The position numbers and the translations under genes are program-made. 21,741 bases of DNA from DATAFT01 sp035544635 (GTDB taxonomy: Bacteria > Acidobacteriota > Thermoanaerobaculia > Multivoradales > Multivoraceae), in assembly GCA_035544635.1 (NCBI GenBank), contig DATKDQ010000194.1, positions 1-21,741 on the forward strand, written 5' to 3'. Below are positions 12,498 through 19,979 of the stretch, piece after piece. Position 1 is the first letter of the stretch, and every line of letters starts with the position of its first letter. Below the pieces are notes generated by a model. It was not told where the DNA came from. It worked only from the letters and a program-made list of their open reading frames with translations, and made no database searches.

Positions 12498-14486
12498 TCA
12501 TCGCACCCTGAGCCGGGCGACCACGGCGTCGTGATCGCTGGCGCGGCGCCACGCGGGAAAGTCCGCGTTGGTGTGCACGATGTCGACCTCCGCCGCGGCC
12601 GCGAGGCTCGCGCTGACGAAGATGTGGTCGAGCACCTGTGACCGGCCGCGATAGTTGTAGGTGTAGCGCTCGGGCAGTGGTACGCGCTCGACCAGCGGCA
12701 CGAGCCCGGCCTCGACCAGCGGCGCGAGCGCCGGCCCGAACCAGTGCTCGTTGAGATCGCCGAGTACGATCACGGCAGCGCCAGGATCCTCCCGCAGGAG
12801 GCTCGCAGCCAGGCCGCCCACCAGCGCCGCCTGCTCGCGGCGCTTTCGCTCGCTCCACGGGATGGGCGGCTGGGTCGAGCCGAAGAGCGGGTCGTCGCCG
12901 AGCTTCGACGTGAAGTGGTTGGCGACGACGAAGAGCGGCCGATCGCCGAAGCGCAGCTCGGCTGCGAGCGGCTTGCGGCTCTCCCGCCACGCCTGGTGGA
13001 ACGGCTCCACGCGGCCCGGGCTCGACGACAACACGGGGCCGGGAAGCACGGCCGCGGCGGCGCCGGCGTCGGCGGCTCCGCGTACGATCGCCGAGACGCG
13101 CGAGGGGTCGAACAGCAGCGCCACCCGGATGTTGGCGCCGGGCGGGCCGCCGTCCTCGCCGTCGCGCGGGTCGATCTGCAGGTACTCGTAGGCCGGCCCG
13201 CCGGCGGCGCGGATGGCGGCGACCAGCCGGTCGAGAGTCGGCTTGCCGTCGACCGAGCCGTCGTCGCGGCGGCCGCTCGCGTCCGAGATCTCCTGGAGCG
13301 CGACCAGGTCCGGCGCTCCCAGGTCCTCGACCAGGCCGCGCGCGATGCCACGAAAGACGCCGTCGCCATCGTCGTTGCCGAGATCGAGGACGTTCCAGGT
13401 CGCGACCGTCAGGTGCCCGGCGTCGCCACGCAATCGAGTGCGGTCGCGCGCAGCGGTGGGGCGCTCGATCGGCGGAGGCGTCTCGGTCAGCAGCACGCGA
13501 TAGGAGCCGAACGCGTAGTCGAGGACCCCCACCAGCGGACCCGCGAACACGTCGCCGACCGCGACCCGCGGCACCTCTCCGAGCAGGCGCGGGTCGACCA
13601 GGATGCGCTCCGGATCGTCATCGCCGGGCCGCGCGACCAGACCGCCGCGCCACGACCGCACCTCGCTCCCCGCCCCTTCGCCGGCCAGCACGACACACTC
13701 GCGGTAGTTGTTGGTCGGCCCGACCACGATCGGCTGCTCGATCGACACCCGCATCCCCTCCAGGCTCTCGAAGAAGTCGATCGCGTCGCTGTCGGGCTCG
13801 AAGCGCACGAGCCCGTCGTCGTCGACGTGTGCGGCCGGGACCGATCGCGCGCGAGGGGCGCCCTCGGCTCGATCGGAGCTGTTCGCCTTGCGCGCGCGGG
13901 AGGCCGCGCGCGAGCGCTCTCCAGCAAGCGCCGGAGGAGCCGTCACGACGACGGGCGGCGGCAGCGTGCGCCCGCGCTCGACGATGCGCCACGACGCCTC
14001 GACCAGCCGCGTCACGCGCAGCTCGGCCGGCCGCGCCGGCCCCTCGACGACCTTGCCACTCACCGCGGCGAGGTCTCCGGGCTCGAGCGCGGGAACTCCC
14101 GCGGTGTCGACGCGCAGGCCCTCGGCGGTCGCAGGATCCCCGTCGTCGACCTCCGCCTGCAACCAGAAGCCCGGCCGCCGCGGATCGGCGTCGAGCGCGG
14201 TCACGATCCCGCGCACCGCGACCCGCTGCCCGTCGAGCGGCGAGACGTGACCGCGTCCCTGCACCGCCGCGATCGTCCTCTCGGCGGACACCGGCTCGCG
14301 CCGCGCCGCCGCGGTCCATGCGACCGGGCTCCCGATCGATGGGCGGCTCGAGGCAGGCGCCGCCGTCACCCGAGAGCAGGCGAGCTCCGCCCCGACGGCG
14401 ACGAGCAGCGCGCACCAGCACGCGGCGACAGCGGCGGCGAAGGCAACGGCGCGGCTCGCGCCACGGGTGCGGCGGTGGTCGATCAT
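12498..14486 (-). CDS. Secreted endonuclease/exonuclease/phosphatase-family nuclease (ExeM/NucH-like)
   Basis: This 662-aa protein has an N-terminal signal or anchor (hydrophobic 13-37), an OB-fold-like domain (RVAVRGIVTALDADPRRPGFWLQ, about 88-110, as in ExeM-type extracellular nucleases), a second beta-rich segment (about 240-340), and a C-terminal EEP catalytic domain. Catalytic motifs: LTVATWNVLDL (359-369), LVALQEI with Glu399, FVVANHFTSK (519-528), VIVLGDLNEH (572-581), QVLDHIFVS (617-625) and ASDHDAVVARL (649-659). This is the Mg-dependent phosphodiesterase set. Extracellular DNA or RNA degradation for nutrient recovery is the likely role. The ATG at 14486 has GGGAAGAGAG 6 nt upstream; a longer frame to 14594 lacks family sequence. 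A lone TACAAT (14530-14525) may be its -10 box. Confidence 0.85.
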   Translation of the reverse strand: MIDHRRTRGASRAVAFAAAVAACWCALLVAVGAELACSRVTAAPASSRPSIGSPVAWTAAARREPVSAERTIAAVQGRGHVSPLDGQRVAVRGIVTALDADPRRPGFWLQAEVDDGDPATAEGLRVDTAGVPALEPGDLAAVSGKVVEGPARPAELRVTRLVEASWRIVERGRTLPPPVVVTAPPALAGERSRAASRARKANSSDRAEGAPRARSVPAAHVDDDGLVRFEPDSDAIDFFESLEGMRVSIEQPIVVGPTNNYRECVVLAGEGAGSEVRSWRGGLVARPGDDDPERILVDPRLLGEVPRVAVGDVFAGPLVGVLDYAFGSYRVLLTETPPPIERPTAARDRTRLRGDAGHLTVATWNVLDLGNDDGDGVFRGIARGLVEDLGAPDLVALQEISDASGRRDDGSVDGKPTLDRLVAAIRAAGGPAYEYLQIDPRDGEDGGPPGANIRVALLFDPSRVSAIVRGAADAGAAAAVLPGPVLSSSPGRVEPFHQAWRESRKPLAAELRFGDRPLFVVANHFTSKLGDDPLFGSTQPPIPWSERKRREQAALVGGLAASLLREDPGAAVIVLGDLNEHWFGPALAPLVEAGLVPLVERVPLPERYTYNYRGRSQVLDHIFVSASLAAAAEVDIVHTNADFPAWRRASDHDAVVARLRVR

Positions 14487-14592
14487 GCGCGACTCTCTTC
14501 CCGGCCGTCGAGAGCGGACGACGGATTGTAGAAGAGGCGCCATTCTCGCTTCCCGGAGCTGGGAGGCCGCCCTTCCAAAGGGCGGACGATGC

Positions 14593-14644
14593 ACGCCGTC
14601 CGCGGCGCCAAGGTCGCGGCGCCAGAGTCGTGGCTTGCGGCGCC
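14593..14644 (+). repeat. GGCGCC-containing repeat cluster upstream of the symporter gene
   Basis: CGCCG-tccg-CGGCG (14594-14607) forms a hairpin. CGCGGCGCCA occurs twice with a 14-bp period (14601-14610, 14615-14624), and a third GGCGCC is at 14639-14644 next to the -35 box. The 18-mer ACGCCGTCCGCGGCGCCA (14593-14610) recurs exactly at 16555-16572. Confidence 0.6.
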
Positions 14645-14664
14645 CCCTCCTCCGCCGGTACGCT
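14635..14664 (+). promoter_or_regulatory. Probable promoter of the symporter operon
   Basis: TTGCGG (14635-14640) and TACGCT (14659-14664) have an 18-bp spacer, in the gap between divergent genes. The predicted start near 14671 leaves a leader of about 28 nt carrying GGAG before ATG 14699. The -35 sequence is the same as at the fprA promoter. Confidence 0.5.
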
Positions 14665-14698
14665 TTGTCACCGCTCGAATCACGACGGACGGAGCTCG

Positions 14699-16324
14699 AT
14701 GGGCAAGACTCGCGAGAACTGGGGCACGCGCATCGGCGTCATTTTCGCCGTCGCCGGGTCGGCGGTCGGGCTCGGAAACTTCCTGCGGTTTCCGGGGCAG
14801 GCCTCCCAGTACGGCGGCGGGGCGTTCATGATCCCCTACTTCCTCGCCCTGATCCTGATCGCGATTCCGATGAGCTGGGCCGAATGGACGATGGGCCGCT
14901 ACGGCGGACGCTTCGGCTTCAACTCCGCTCCGGCGATCTTCGGCGTCCTGGGCCGGCGCTCGGGATGGCGCTATGCGGGCGTGCTCGGGCTCCTCATTCC
15001 GATCTGCGTCTACATGTACTACGTGTACGTCGAGGCCTGGTGCCTGGGCTACGCGTGGGCCTACCTGACCGGCGACATCACCGACTTCATGGGCAGCGAT
15101 CGCACCCAGTTCGCGGCGCGCTCCACCGAGTACTTCAACCGCTTCGTCGGCATCGAGCGCGACGGCCTGGTCACCGAGGGCGGGCTGCTGCAGCCCGCGG
15201 TGTTGTTCTGGATCCTGGTCTTCACCGCGAACTTCGCCCTCATCTATCGCGGCATCACCCGCGGGATCGAGCGCTTCTGCATCTACGCGATGCCGATCAT
15301 GGCCGTCTGCGCGTTCATCATCCTCGGGCGCGTCCTGACCCTCGGCACTCCCGATCCCGCGAAGCCGGACCAGAACGTCCTCTCGGGGCTGGCCTTCATG
15401 TGGAACCCCAAGCCCCCCGAGTTGGGGATGCCGTGGTACTACGCCCTCGCCGACGGGGAGGTCTGGCTCGCCGCCGCCGGACAGGTCTTCTTCAGCCTCT
15501 CGGTCGGCTTCGGCATCATCATCAACTACGCGAGCTACCTGCGCGAGCGCGACGACGTCGTCCTGTCGGGGCTGACAGCGAGCTCGACCAACGAGTTCTT
15601 CGAGGTCTGCCTGGGCGGTCTCATCACCATTCCGGCGGCGTTCATGTTCCTCGGCGTCGCCGGCGCGACCGGCGGCACCTTCGGGCTGGGCTTCAACACC
15701 CTGCCGGCCGTGCTCGGATTCATGCCGGGCACGCGCCTGTTCGGGTTCCTGTGGTTCTTCATGCTCTTCCTGGCCGCCATCACCAGCTCCTTGTCGATGC
15801 TCCAACCGGTGATCGCCTTCCTCGAGGAGGGGCTCGGCATCGGCCGGCGCGCCTCGGTCGCGATCCTCGGCCTGATCACCGCCCTGGGCTCGTTCTTCGT
15901 CATCTACTTCAGCGCCGGCCTCACGGCGCTCGATACCGTCGACTTCTGGGTGGGGACGGCCCTCATCTTCGTCCTCGCCACGCTCGAGGTGATCCTCTTC
16001 GGGTGGGTGTTCGGGGCGAAGCGCGGCTACGAGGAGGCGCATCGTGGCGCCGAGCTGCGCATCCCGCGGGTCTTCCCGTTCGTGATCAAGTACGTCTCGC
16101 CCGCGTACCTCTTGATCGTGTTCTCCTTCTGGGCGTTCGACAACCTGCCGGGACGGCTGGCGCAGATGCGCTCGGGCGGCGTGCCGCTGTACACCATCTT
16201 TCTCCTTGGCTCGGTTCTGGCGTTCTTCCTGATCCTGATCCGGATCGCGGGGCAGCGCTGGCAGGCGGAGACCCGGGACCTGCCGCCGTCGAGCGAACCG
16301 GCGCCGGTCCGGAGGCGCGCATGA
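14699..16324 (+). CDS. Neurotransmitter:sodium symporter (NSS/SNF) family transporter
   Basis: This 541-aa inner-membrane protein has about 12 TM segments. NSS proteins import amino acids or related solutes with Na+. TM1 shows AVAGSAVGLGNFLRFPG (17-33), the unwound Na+/substrate-binding GLGN-x-x-RFP signature; the usual Trp (GLGNxWRFP) is Leu here. The sequence ASQYGGGAFMIPY (35-47) follows, and AAAGQVFFSLSVGFGIIINYASY forms the TM6-like segment. The substrate is unknown. The ATG at 14699 has GGAG 4 nt upstream; a frame open from 13829 lies antisense to the nuclease gene. Its stop overlaps the next start by ATGA (16321-16324), coupling it to a small single-TM protein, as in NSS transporters that need a small subunit (MetP/MetS). 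The C-terminus is soluble and Arg-rich. Confidence 0.92.
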   Translation: MGKTRENWGTRIGVIFAVAGSAVGLGNFLRFPGQASQYGGGAFMIPYFLALILIAIPMSWAEWTMGRYGGRFGFNSAPAIFGVLGRRSGWRYAGVLGLLIPICVYMYYVYVEAWCLGYAWAYLTGDITDFMGSDRTQFAARSTEYFNRFVGIERDGLVTEGGLLQPAVLFWILVFTANFALIYRGITRGIERFCIYAMPIMAVCAFIILGRVLTLGTPDPAKPDQNVLSGLAFMWNPKPPELGMPWYYALADGEVWLAAAGQVFFSLSVGFGIIINYASYLRERDDVVLSGLTASSTNEFFEVCLGGLITIPAAFMFLGVAGATGGTFGLGFNTLPAVLGFMPGTRLFGFLWFFMLFLAAITSSLSMLQPVIAFLEEGLGIGRRASVAILGLITALGSFFVIYFSAGLTALDTVDFWVGTALIFVLATLEVILFGWVFGAKRGYEEAHRGAELRIPRVFPFVIKYVSPAYLLIVFSFWAFDNLPGRLAQMRSGGVPLYTIFLLGSVLAFFLILIRIAGQRWQAETRDLPPSSEPAPVRRRA

Positions 16325-16545
16325 GGATCGTCTCCGCCTTAGTCCCGCTGCTCGCGCAGGCCGCTCCCGCCGAGGACCTCTCGCGCTACCGCATGGAGCC
16401 CATGGGGTGGGTCTTCATGATCGGCTCGATCAGCATGGTGATCGCGCTGGTCGTCTTCTGCTACTGGAAGGTCCTGACCTCACCTCGTGCGACCGAGCAC
16501 ATGCACACCCCGCTCGACATCGACACCCACGACCGCGACACCTAG
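16321..16545 (+). CDS. Small single-TM protein, putative subunit of the NSS transporter
   Basis: This 74-aa protein is translated from ATG 16321, overlapping the symporter stop by 4 bp. The first 15 residues (MRIVSALVPLLAQAA) look like a short signal or hydrophobic anchor. The single TM segment is at about 29-49 (GWVFMIGSISMVIALVVFCYW), followed by a hydrophilic tail with His60, His62 and DIDTHDRDT. Known NSS-type methionine/alanine importers in other bacteria require a small overlapping subunit (MetS), but I see no sequence signature of MetS here, so the role is inferred from position, size and coupling. Gene callers may miss it because of its size. Confidence 0.72.
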   Translation: MRIVSALVPLLAQAAPAEDLSRYRMEPMGWVFMIGSISMVIALVVFCYWKVLTSPRATEHMHTPLDIDTHDRDT

Positions 16546-16554
16546 CGCCGTCGA

Positions 16555-16572
16555 ACGCCGTCCGCGGCGCCA
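16555..16572 (+). repeat. Second copy of an 18-bp hairpin repeat
   Basis: ACGCCGTCCGCGGCGCCA is identical to 14593-14610 and contains CGCCG-tccg-CGGCG. It sits 9 bp after the small-subunit stop and upstream of the next gene. Confidence 0.65.
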
Positions 16573-16610
16573 GAAGTCAAGCCGCCGCTCTTCGAGTAGG
16601 CTGGCGCGTC

Positions 16611-18806
16611 GTGCGCGTGACCACCGCAACCCGCACCGGCCAGCCTCCCACCGGGCCAACCTCGATCGGCCTGCGCGCCGCCCCCGCCGCCACCGCTGCG
16701 CTCCTCGCCGCGCTGGCCTGGGGAGCCTGCGCCCACGACGCGGCCGAGAGCGAGCCCGGCAGCGCGGCGGCGGTCACCTTCACCCGCGACGTCGCGCCGA
16801 TCCTCTACCGGCACTGCCTCCCCTGCCACCGCGCGGGCGAGGCGGCCCCATTCGAGCTCCGCACCTGGGACGACGCGCGCAGGCACGCTCGCCTGATCGC
16901 CGAGGTGACCGAGCGCAGGTACATGCCGCCCTGGCTGCCGGACCCCGACTACGTCGCCTATCGCGACGTCCGCCGCCTCAGCGACGAAGAGATCGCGACG
17001 CTCGCCCGCTGGGTCGCGGCGGGAGCGCCGGAGGGGAACCGTCGCGACCTGCCGCCGGAGCCCGACCTGCCGCGGGGCTGGCGGCTGGGCGAGCCCGATC
17101 TCGTGGTGACGCTGCCCGAGCCCTATCCGCTCGCCGCGGAGGGAGCCGACGTCATCCGCAACTTCGTGGTGCCGCTCGAGGCGTCGGGACGGTTCGTGTC
17201 CGCGGTCGAGCTTCGCCCGGGCTCGCCGGCCGCCGTGCATCACGCCAACGTGCTGGCGGACACCACCGGCACCGCGCGCCAGCTCGACCTCGCGGATCCT
17301 GAGCCCGGCTACGAGGGGATGGTGGGGGCAGTGGCGCCGGGCGGGCATTTCCTCGGCTGGACACCGGGCCGGCAGCCGCGCCCGCTGGGCGAAGGCATGG
17401 CATGGGCGATCGAGGAGGGCACCGACCTCGTGCTCCAGATCCATCTGCTGCCGACCGGGCGCGCGGAGGCGATCCAACCCAGGGTCGGCCTCCACTGGAG
17501 CGCCGAGCCGCCGCGCCGGCGACCCGCGACGATCCACATCGGCTCCACCGCGATGGACATCCCGCCCGGCGACGACGAGTATCCTGTCACCGACTCCTTC
17601 GAGATACCGGTCGAAGTCGAGGCGCTCTCGATCTACCCCCACGCGCACTACCGGGGGAAGTCGATGGAAGTGTGGGCGGAGCGACCGGACGGCGCCACGG
17701 TCCCGCTCCTGCGCATCGGGTCCTGGGACTTCGACTGGCAGGACGAGTACTGGTTCGCGGAGCCGGTGGTGCTCCCGGCGGGGACGCGCGTGCACATGCG
17801 CTACACCTACGACAACTCGGAGGCGAACCCGAGAAACCCCTTCTCGCCGCCGCGCCGCGCCCGCTGGGGGCCGCGCTCGACCGACGTGATGGGCGACGCC
17901 TGGCTCCAGGTGGTCGCGCGCGAGCCAGCGGAGGACCTCCTGCTGCGCCGCGCGATCTGGGACAAGGACCTGCGCATCGCGATCGACGGTTACCGGCTGC
18001 GGCTGGCGGACGACGCGCGCGATCTCGACGCGCTGGCGCGCCTGGGACGCATCCACGCCTCCCTCGGTGAGGCCGACGCGGCGCTGGGCTACCTGCGGCG
18101 GGCGCTCGCGCTCGATCCCGAGTCGTGGCTCCTCCACTTCGACGCCGGTCTCGCGTCGAGCAGAGCAGCACGGCACGCCGAGGCGCTCGAGCACTTCCGC
18201 GCCGCGCTCGCGCGCAACGACGGCGCCATCGAGATCCACAACAACCTGGCCGCCACCTACCTCGCCCTCGGGCGCAGCGACGAGGCCCGCGCGGCGCTCG
18301 AGACCGCGCGCCGGGCGCGCCCCGACTCGCCCGAGATCGCGACCAACCTCGCCGTCCTCTACGAGCGCGAAGGACGGCTCGACCAGGCGCTCGTCCTCTA
18401 CGCCGAGGCTCTGCGCGGCGCTCCCGAGCACGCCGAGACGCACGGCAACGTCGGCACTCTTCTCCTCCGCATCGGCCGTCCCGACGACGCCGAGCGCCAT
18501 CTGCGCGAGGCGCTCCGGCTGCGGCCGTTCTATGCGGCGGCCTGGAAGAACCTGGCCAATCTGCTGGCCACGACCGGGCGTGAGGCGGAGGCGATCGCGA
18601 CGCTGCGCGAGGCGGTCCGGCTCGAGCCCACAGACGCCGACGCGCACTACCTGCTCGCGCTCGGGCTCGCCGAGGGCGGCGAGGCGGCAGAGGCGCGGCG
18701 GCATCTCGACCAGGCGCTCCGGCTCAGACCCGGCTTCGCGGAAGCGCTCGAGCTCAGGCGGGAGATCGAGAGTCCGGGAGGCGCCGGCGCTCCCGAGCGA
18801 CCGTGA
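16611..18806 (+). CDS. Cytochrome c / copper type II monooxygenase-like / TPR fusion protein
   Basis: This 731-aa protein has three parts. After a signal or lipoprotein-like segment (about 22-40, ending WGAC), a haem-c domain has CLPCH (69-73) with a possible axial Met in RRYMPPWLPD (102-111). A PHM-like double beta-barrel follows, with VHHANV (His210/211), LQIHLLPTG (His278), YPHAHYRG (His344/346) and RVHMRYTY (Met396). This matches the CuH/CuM ligands of ascorbate-dependent copper monooxygenases. From about 466 to 725 there are about seven TPR units (for example ALGYLRRALALDPESW, NLAATYLALGRSDEA). It is likely periplasmic. Redox chemistry with electrons fed through the haem domain is inferred; the substrate is unknown. 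The GTG at 16611 lacks a Shine-Dalgarno sequence, and a TAGGCTGG box at 16597 suggests a near-leaderless mRNA; the downstream in-frame GTG at 16617 is also possible. Confidence 0.87.
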   Translation: MRVTTATRTGQPPTGPTSIGLRAAPAATAALLAALAWGACAHDAAESEPGSAAAVTFTRDVAPILYRHCLPCHRAGEAAPFELRTWDDARRHARLIAEVTERRYMPPWLPDPDYVAYRDVRRLSDEEIATLARWVAAGAPEGNRRDLPPEPDLPRGWRLGEPDLVVTLPEPYPLAAEGADVIRNFVVPLEASGRFVSAVELRPGSPAAVHHANVLADTTGTARQLDLADPEPGYEGMVGAVAPGGHFLGWTPGRQPRPLGEGMAWAIEEGTDLVLQIHLLPTGRAEAIQPRVGLHWSAEPPRRRPATIHIGSTAMDIPPGDDEYPVTDSFEIPVEVEALSIYPHAHYRGKSMEVWAERPDGATVPLLRIGSWDFDWQDEYWFAEPVVLPAGTRVHMRYTYDNSEANPRNPFSPPRRARWGPRSTDVMGDAWLQVVAREPAEDLLLRRAIWDKDLRIAIDGYRLRLADDARDLDALARLGRIHASLGEADAALGYLRRALALDPESWLLHFDAGLASSRAARHAEALEHFRAALARNDGAIEIHNNLAATYLALGRSDEARAALETARRARPDSPEIATNLAVLYEREGRLDQALVLYAEALRGAPEHAETHGNVGTLLLRIGRPDDAERHLREALRLRPFYAAAWKNLANLLATTGREAEAIATLREAVRLEPTDADAHYLLALGLAEGGEAAEARRHLDQALRLRPGFAEALELRREIESPGGAGAPERP

Positions 18807-18938
18807 GCCGGATCGACGACGCCGTATGGTAGTGGCTCACCTGCGCCGCCGTGCGACACCCCGGACGGAGCCGACCTCGCCGCCCACGTCCCGGGTGCGC
18901 GAGTTAGACTGCTCGCTCCATCACGGCGGAGGCCGCGC

Positions 18939-19856
18939 ATGACGGACATTCGCAATCGACGGCGTACCCTGGGGCTCACGCTCGTCGGCGCTCTCCTCGG
19001 ATCGACCCTGCTGGTCTCGACCGTCGCGGGGGAGGAGCCGCGCCGGCGCATCCTGGTGACGAACGACGACGGTGTGAGCTCGACGGCGCTCGCCGCGCTG
19101 GTGACGCACCTGACGAACACCGCCGACGTGATCGTGGTGGCGCCGGCCGAGAACCAGTCGTTCGCGGGCCGCGCCAAGACCATCCCGTCCGGGCAGCTTC
19201 GCGTGCGCGAGGTAGCGATTCCGGGCGCGAGCGCGGCGTACGCCATCGAGGGCACGCCGGTCGACGCCGTCCACTTCGGGATCGCCGCCTTCGGCGCCGA
19301 GCAGCCGTTCGACGCCGTCGTCGCCGGCATCAACCAGGGCACGGCGCTCGGCTACGAGGCGACGTCGATCGGCGTCGTCGGCGCCGCGCTCGAGGCGGCG
19401 GCGCTCGGCCTGCCCGCGATCGCGGTGACGCAGGACCGCCGGGCGCACGTCTTCGACGTCGCGGCCAACCTCACCCTCGAGCTGCTCGAGAGCTGGCTCG
19501 GGAAGGGGCTGCCCGACGGCGTCGCGCTCTCGATCAACGTCCCGGGCTCGGCGGCCGACCGCCCGCGCGGGGTGGTGGTGGCGCGGCTCGGGCAGCCCGA
19601 GTACGCCGTGGGCGGCTTCCGCAAGGTCGAGACCGGCGGTGAGGGCCAGCCTTCCTCCACCACCGCGGAGCAGCTCTGGCGCATCCAGTGGAGCAAGGTA
19701 CGCCGTCCGGAGCGGGAGACCGATCTCGACTGGTATCAGCGCGGCGAGATCACCATCACGCCGCTGCGCTGGGACTCGACGGCGACGGATGCGCTGCCGG
19801 CGCTCGGCGAGTGGCAGATCCAGGCGCCCGCCCGGACGGCTCAATCGGACCAGTGA
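18939..19856 (+). CDS. Exported SurE-like 5'/3'-nucleotidase (survival protein SurE family)
   Basis: SurE proteins are metal-dependent nucleoside monophosphate phosphatases. This 305-aa version keeps RRRILVTNDDGVSS (36-49, metal ligands D43, D44), VVAPAENQSFAGR (66-78, Ser74), the IEGTPVDAVHFG segment (103-114) and VVAGINQGTALGYEATSIGVVGAALEA (127-153, metal ligand Asn132). Unlike E. coli SurE, it carries an N-terminal signal peptide (basic residues 5-9, hydrophobic LGLTLVGALLGSTLLVSTVAG), so it is probably periplasmic. A cytosolic housekeeping role is therefore unlikely; phosphate or nucleotide salvage fits better. The ATG at 18939 has GGAGG 6-7 nt upstream. A TAGACT box at 18905-18910 could be its -10. 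The C-terminal region after 200 is variable in the family. Confidence 0.85.
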   Translation: MTDIRNRRRTLGLTLVGALLGSTLLVSTVAGEEPRRRILVTNDDGVSSTALAALVTHLTNTADVIVVAPAENQSFAGRAKTIPSGQLRVREVAIPGASAAYAIEGTPVDAVHFGIAAFGAEQPFDAVVAGINQGTALGYEATSIGVVGAALEAAALGLPAIAVTQDRRAHVFDVAANLTLELLESWLGKGLPDGVALSINVPGSAADRPRGVVVARLGQPEYAVGGFRKVETGGEGQPSSTTAEQLWRIQWSKVRRPERETDLDWYQRGEITITPLRWDSTATDALPALGEWQIQAPARTAQSDQ

Positions 19857-19947
19857 GCTCGCTCACCGGCGCGCACCTGCGCCACGTAGTTCCCCTGCAG
19901 GCCTGACTGACTGACGCGACTGCGGCACTGGACGATTCGTCTCCTAT

Positions 19948-19967
19948 TTATGACGAAATTGTCCTAA
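19948..19967 (+). promoter_or_regulatory. Palindromic operator candidate upstream of the AbiEii-like gene
   Basis: An imperfect 20-bp dyad, TTAnGACnA...TnGTCnTAA, has matching half-sites TTA-n-GAC and GTC-n-TAA. It lies 12 bp before the start codon, in the most AT-rich stretch of the region. The overlapping TAAACTGG (19965-19972) may be the -10 region. Binding by the AbiEi-like partner, as in AbiE autoregulation, is inferred. Confidence 0.5.
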
Positions 19968-19979
19968 ACTGGAGTCTAA

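Noticed and set aside
12744..14531. 595-codon plus-strand open frame
   Set aside because: It is antisense to the EEP nuclease, whose catalytic motifs all lie on the minus strand.
14483..16042. 519-codon minus-strand open frame
   Set aside because: It is antisense to the NSS transporter and reads as acidic low complexity.
16542..18704. 720-codon minus-strand open frame
   Set aside because: It is antisense to the cytochrome/PHM/TPR gene, whose motifs are intact.
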